This document shows, one piece after another, positions 51,334-53,673 of a DNA stretch of 53,673 bases. The notes under the pieces were generated by a model that was given only the letters and a program-made list of their open reading frames with translations, was not told the origin of the DNA and made no database searches. A program made the translations under genes and the position numbers. Every line of letters starts with the position of its first letter. Positions within the stretch are counted from its first letter, which is position 1. The stretch is from Nitrospira sp. UBA6493 (GTDB lineage Bacteria > Nitrospirota > Nitrospiria > Nitrospirales > Nitrospiraceae). The stretch lies in NCBI GenBank assembly GCA_002435325.1, contig DJMJ01000010.1:4573-58245 (forward strand). The letters are read 5' to 3'.

Positions 51334-51918
51334 ATGCCTGCTGGCCGACGTCGCACAGGCTCTCGCTCTTCGAAACTGCCTATCCGAACCACTTCTTATC
51401 GACGCCCAACGGCATCGGACTCGACAATTAACACGCCTTTGTCCAAAACAGACCCTCTTGCTCGCCCAAAGCCACCACGTCCCCCGCTCCACATCCCCGC
51501 GGCCATCTCGACGATCACTGCGGATCGGCTCAGTATCACGTTGCCTGCTCCTCCGAGCATCAATCATCAATACGCCACGGTGCACGGCCGGCGCGTCCTT
51601 TCCTCATCCGGACGATCGTACAAGCTCCATGTGGGGCAGCAACTCCTGCTCGCCCTCTCCCGATCTCCACAAAAACAGACATTGCTGCAGCGCCTGCGTA
51701 CGGATCCGCTGGCCCTCTCCATCCGGTTCTACTTCACCTCGCCCTTGCGTCGGGACGTCGACGGTGGGCTCAAGATCGCCCAGGACGCCCTCTGTGAAGG
51801 AATCGGGCTGAACGACAACCGCATTGTCGAAACGCATCTGTATAAATACCTGGACCGTACCAATCCCCGCATCGAGGTTTCGCTCTCAATCGCCGATCGA
51901 TGCTCGCTTAACGAGTAA
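51334..51918 (+). CDS. RusA-like Holliday junction resolvase
   Basis: 194 aa. An unusual basic, low-complexity N-terminal extension of about 65 residues (Arg/Ser/Pro/Thr-rich) precedes the RusA fold: ITLPAPPSINHQYATVHGRR, LSIRFYFTSPLRRDVDGGLK, IAQDALCEGIGLNDNRIVETHLYK. The DVDGGLK segment corresponds to the RusA acidic motif DxDN; here Asn is Gly. RusA enzymes cleave four-way DNA junctions and are often phage-borne. No phage genes are near. The start at 51334, 8 bases after mraZ, may overstate the N-terminus. Confidence 0.8.
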   Translation: MPAGRRRTGSRSSKLPIRTTSYRRPTASDSTINTPLSKTDPLARPKPPRPPLHIPAAISTITADRLSITLPAPPSINHQYATVHGRRVLSSSGRSYKLHVGQQLLLALSRSPQKQTLLQRLRTDPLALSIRFYFTSPLRRDVDGGLKIAQDALCEGIGLNDNRIVETHLYKYLDRTNPRIEVSLSIADRCSLNE

Positions 51919-52011
51919 CCCAACAGAAACGTTCCATATCACTTTAGTTTTCCGCCAGTTCGACCGATATAGAGTCGTGCTCTTTTAATGAGTTTCGGAT
52001 TACCCTCAATC

Positions 52012-53259
52012 ATGGCAACGAAATTTATCCCGATTGAACAGCTGCGCGTGGGCATGTACGTGGCCAGGCTGGATGTGTCCTGGTTCCGTTCCCCCTTTCT
52101 GCGACACCGGTTTCTCGTCCAGAACACGGTCCAGATCGAGAAGCTACGCCGAGCCGGCATCACACGGGTAACCATCGACCTCTCACGCGGAGATAATGTC
52201 GAACGCCCGCATGAGCCGGGCTCCGCTCCCGCTCCGCCCTCCCCCCTCCGGTTCTCCCACGCTCTCGTGCCTTCGCAAGGGCCGAAACCACTCGCTCAGC
52301 TCAATGAAGAATACGCCCAGGCCCAAGTGGCCAAGAAACAACTTGAACAGTCTGTTCGCTCTGTCTTTTCCTCCATCTCCGAACATCGCACCGTCAATCG
52401 CCGCCAGACCACTGAAGCGATACAAAAAGTCGCCATCGTCACGAGGACAATCCCCAATTCGGCTATTTTCATGGCGTTGAGCGCCCAACGGGCCGGCGAT
52501 GTCTCCCTCAGCCAACATGCCCTTTCAACCTGCACCCTGGCGTTGGTGATGGGACAATCGCTCGGATATAACCCGTTGGAGCTTCAAGAACTAGCCATGG
52601 CGGCATTGCTGCACGATATCGGGCTGCTCCAAATCCCGGCGGGCATCATTCAGCGCAGCGCCAACACGTCGACCCCGTTGCCCCAGCGGGAACGGCGCCT
52701 GCTTGAGTCGCACCCCCAATTAAGCATTCTTACCCTCGAACGCCAAGGCGGGTTTGAGACCAAAGTGCTCCAATTGATCGGCGAACATCATGTCCGCCTG
52801 GATGGATCAGGGTATCCGCAAGGCACGCGAGGCGAGTTCACATCGCAACGGTCTCGCATTCTCGCCATCGCCGACCACTACGACGAACTCATTACCGGAT
52901 TCGGCGGCGCCTCCCCACTAGCCCCCTACCAAGCCCTTCAACGTCTCTATCGGGAAGCCCAAGACGGCATATTAGACCAGCCGATTTTGTCCCAGTTCAT
53001 TAAGCTCGTTGGCATCTACCCCGTCCACAGCCGCGTTCGCCTGAACACACAAGAACTGGCGGTCGTGACGGAACTGAATCACTCCGCGCTCCATCAACCG
53101 GTCGTAACGATTACTCACACTGCGAGTGGAACTGAAACACCGGATCCGCTGATCGTTGACCTGGCCCATCAGGGGAACGGATCGCCTGAGCGGGCCATTG
53201 AAACCGTGCTGGCGACACCGCAGCCATCCCAAACTCATTCCCCCTCCCAAGCCGCGTAG
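52012..53259 (+). CDS. HD-GYP domain cyclic-di-GMP phosphodiesterase
   Basis: 415 aa from the ATG at 52012 (an ATG at 51988 adds 8 residues). N-terminal DUF3391 (TKFIPIEQLRVGMYVARLDVSW through about residue 65), then a linker, then the HD-GYP domain: LHDIGLLQIP (about 201) and EHHVRLDGSGYPQGTRGEF (about 258). The conserved HD pair and the GYP motif are present, though the usual HHERxDG reads HHVRLDG. It should hydrolyse c-di-GMP to GMP or pGpG. It may balance the cellulose and PilZ receivers elsewhere in the window. Tail after residue 370 is low complexity. Confidence 0.9.
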   Translation: MATKFIPIEQLRVGMYVARLDVSWFRSPFLRHRFLVQNTVQIEKLRRAGITRVTIDLSRGDNVERPHEPGSAPAPPSPLRFSHALVPSQGPKPLAQLNEEYAQAQVAKKQLEQSVRSVFSSISEHRTVNRRQTTEAIQKVAIVTRTIPNSAIFMALSAQRAGDVSLSQHALSTCTLALVMGQSLGYNPLELQELAMAALLHDIGLLQIPAGIIQRSANTSTPLPQRERRLLESHPQLSILTLERQGGFETKVLQLIGEHHVRLDGSGYPQGTRGEFTSQRSRILAIADHYDELITGFGGASPLAPYQALQRLYREAQDGILDQPILSQFIKLVGIYPVHSRVRLNTQELAVVTELNHSALHQPVVTITHTASGTETPDPLIVDLAHQGNGSPERAIETVLATPQPSQTHSPSQAA

Positions 53260-53339
53260 CCGGCAAAGACCTCGACCAAGGCATCCTGCCTCAAACAAAA
53301 TCCAACCGGTTTGCCTTGCCTGGTCCAGTGGATGGGCGA

Positions 53340-53673
53340 CTACTCGTAGCGAAGCGCGTCGATGGGGTTGAGGCGCGCGGCTTTATTGGCAGGATACAGC
53401 CCGAAGAAGAGTCCGACGCCGAGAGAAAACAAGAACGCGGTAATCACAGTATCACCGGAAATAATCGTCGGCCAGCCGGCAATGATGGTCGTCATTTTGG
53501 CGCCCGCGATGCCGAATAGAATGCCCATCATGCCGCCGACTACACTCAAGGTCATCGCTTCGATTAAGAATTGCGTGAGTATATGTCGCCGCTTCGCCCC
53601 GACCGCCATACGCACACCAATCTCCCTGGTCCGCTCCGTGACCGACACTAGCAGAATATTCATGATGCCGATG
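53340..53673 (-). CDS. MacB-type ABC permease, C-terminal part (runs off the window)
   Basis: Only the C-terminal about 110 residues are in the window. The sequence starting IGIMNILLVSVTERTREIGVRMAVGAKRRHILTQFLIEA and ending ANKAARLNPIDALRYE, in blocks, is the last FtsX-domain helices of MacB/LolC-like permeases. The frame is still open at the window edge, so the N-terminus lies beyond 53673. It is convergent with the HD-GYP gene. Confidence 0.9.
   Translation of the reverse strand, partial: IGIMNILLVSVTERTREIGVRMAVGAKRRHILTQFLIEAMTLSVVGGMMGILFGIAGAKMTTIIAGWPTIISGDTVITAFLFSLGVGLFFGLYPANKAARLNPIDALRYE

Noticed and set aside
1..53673. CRISPR arrays, tRNA, rRNA, intact insertion sequences and prophage
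   Set aside because: No regularly spaced direct repeats, no cloverleaf-type sequences and no full transposase, integrase or structural phage gene were seen by reading.

Overview
The window is a GC-rich bacterial chromosome segment of about 53.7 kb with short intergenic gaps and mostly housekeeping genes. Protein sequences and gene order (gapA-pgk-tpiA-secG; rplU-rpmA-obgE-proB-nadD-rsfS; a BcsA-type synthase carrying its own endoglucanase) suggest a Nitrospirota / Nitrospira-like Gram-negative. This is inferred from family resemblance: there is no rRNA, tRNA or nitrification gene here to prove it. Outer-membrane barrels, two clear lipoproteins and LapA/LapB-type domains indicate an outer membrane.

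Layout. 1-2.8 kb: an FAD amine-oxidase-like enzyme, a small secreted protein and a decayed zone holding two oppositely oriented IS3-family transposase fragments. 2.8-5.9 kb (minus): operon TVP38-type membrane protein, FAD disulfide oxidoreductase, DUF3047 protein. 6.1-11.8 kb (plus): sulfite-oxidase-like molybdoenzyme, then a GH8 + cellulose synthase + PilZ fusion and a TPR/beta-barrel export protein. 11.9-16.9 kb: small envelope proteins, an enolase-superfamily epimerase, a DUF3565 protein, and a heme-binding-type protein with a lipoprotein. 17-23.4 kb (minus): two alpha-glucan enzymes (GH133 debranching and GH63-like) and a beta-helix protein. 23.5-28.3 kb: coaE, trxB, thiI, queG and two small exported proteins. 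28.4-32.2 kb: a sigma-54 activator and mutS2. 32.3-35.8 kb: glycolytic operon ending in secG; then ilvE and a PilZ protein. 37.5-44.1 kb: rplU-rpmA-obgE-proB-nadD-rsfS, a LapA-LapB fusion and bioB. 44.1-49.5 kb: a permease remnant, a PilZ gene interrupted by an in-frame stop, a two-module FtsX permease, a LuxR-type regulator, a class 1A-like dihydroorotate dehydrogenase and an ABC ATPase. 49.6-53.7 kb: comF, a small HTH protein, mraZ away from any dcw cluster, a RusA-like resolvase, an HD-GYP phosphodiesterase and the C-terminal end of a MacB-type permease.

Themes. Cyclic-di-GMP recurs: PilZ modules in the cellulose synthase, a stand-alone PilZ protein, a broken PilZ gene and an HD-GYP protein. 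Surface polysaccharide and envelope genes are numerous. The most unusual items are the one-polypeptide GH8-BcsA-PilZ synthase with a TPR-barrel partner but no visible BcsB, the PilZ gene whose in-frame stop lies in the loop of a perfect hairpin, the probable ATC/ATT start of rsfS, the LapA-LapB fusion, the sigma-54 activator with Glu at the phospho-acceptor position, and the inverted IS3 fragments. I see no CRISPR array, tRNA, rRNA or intact transposon.
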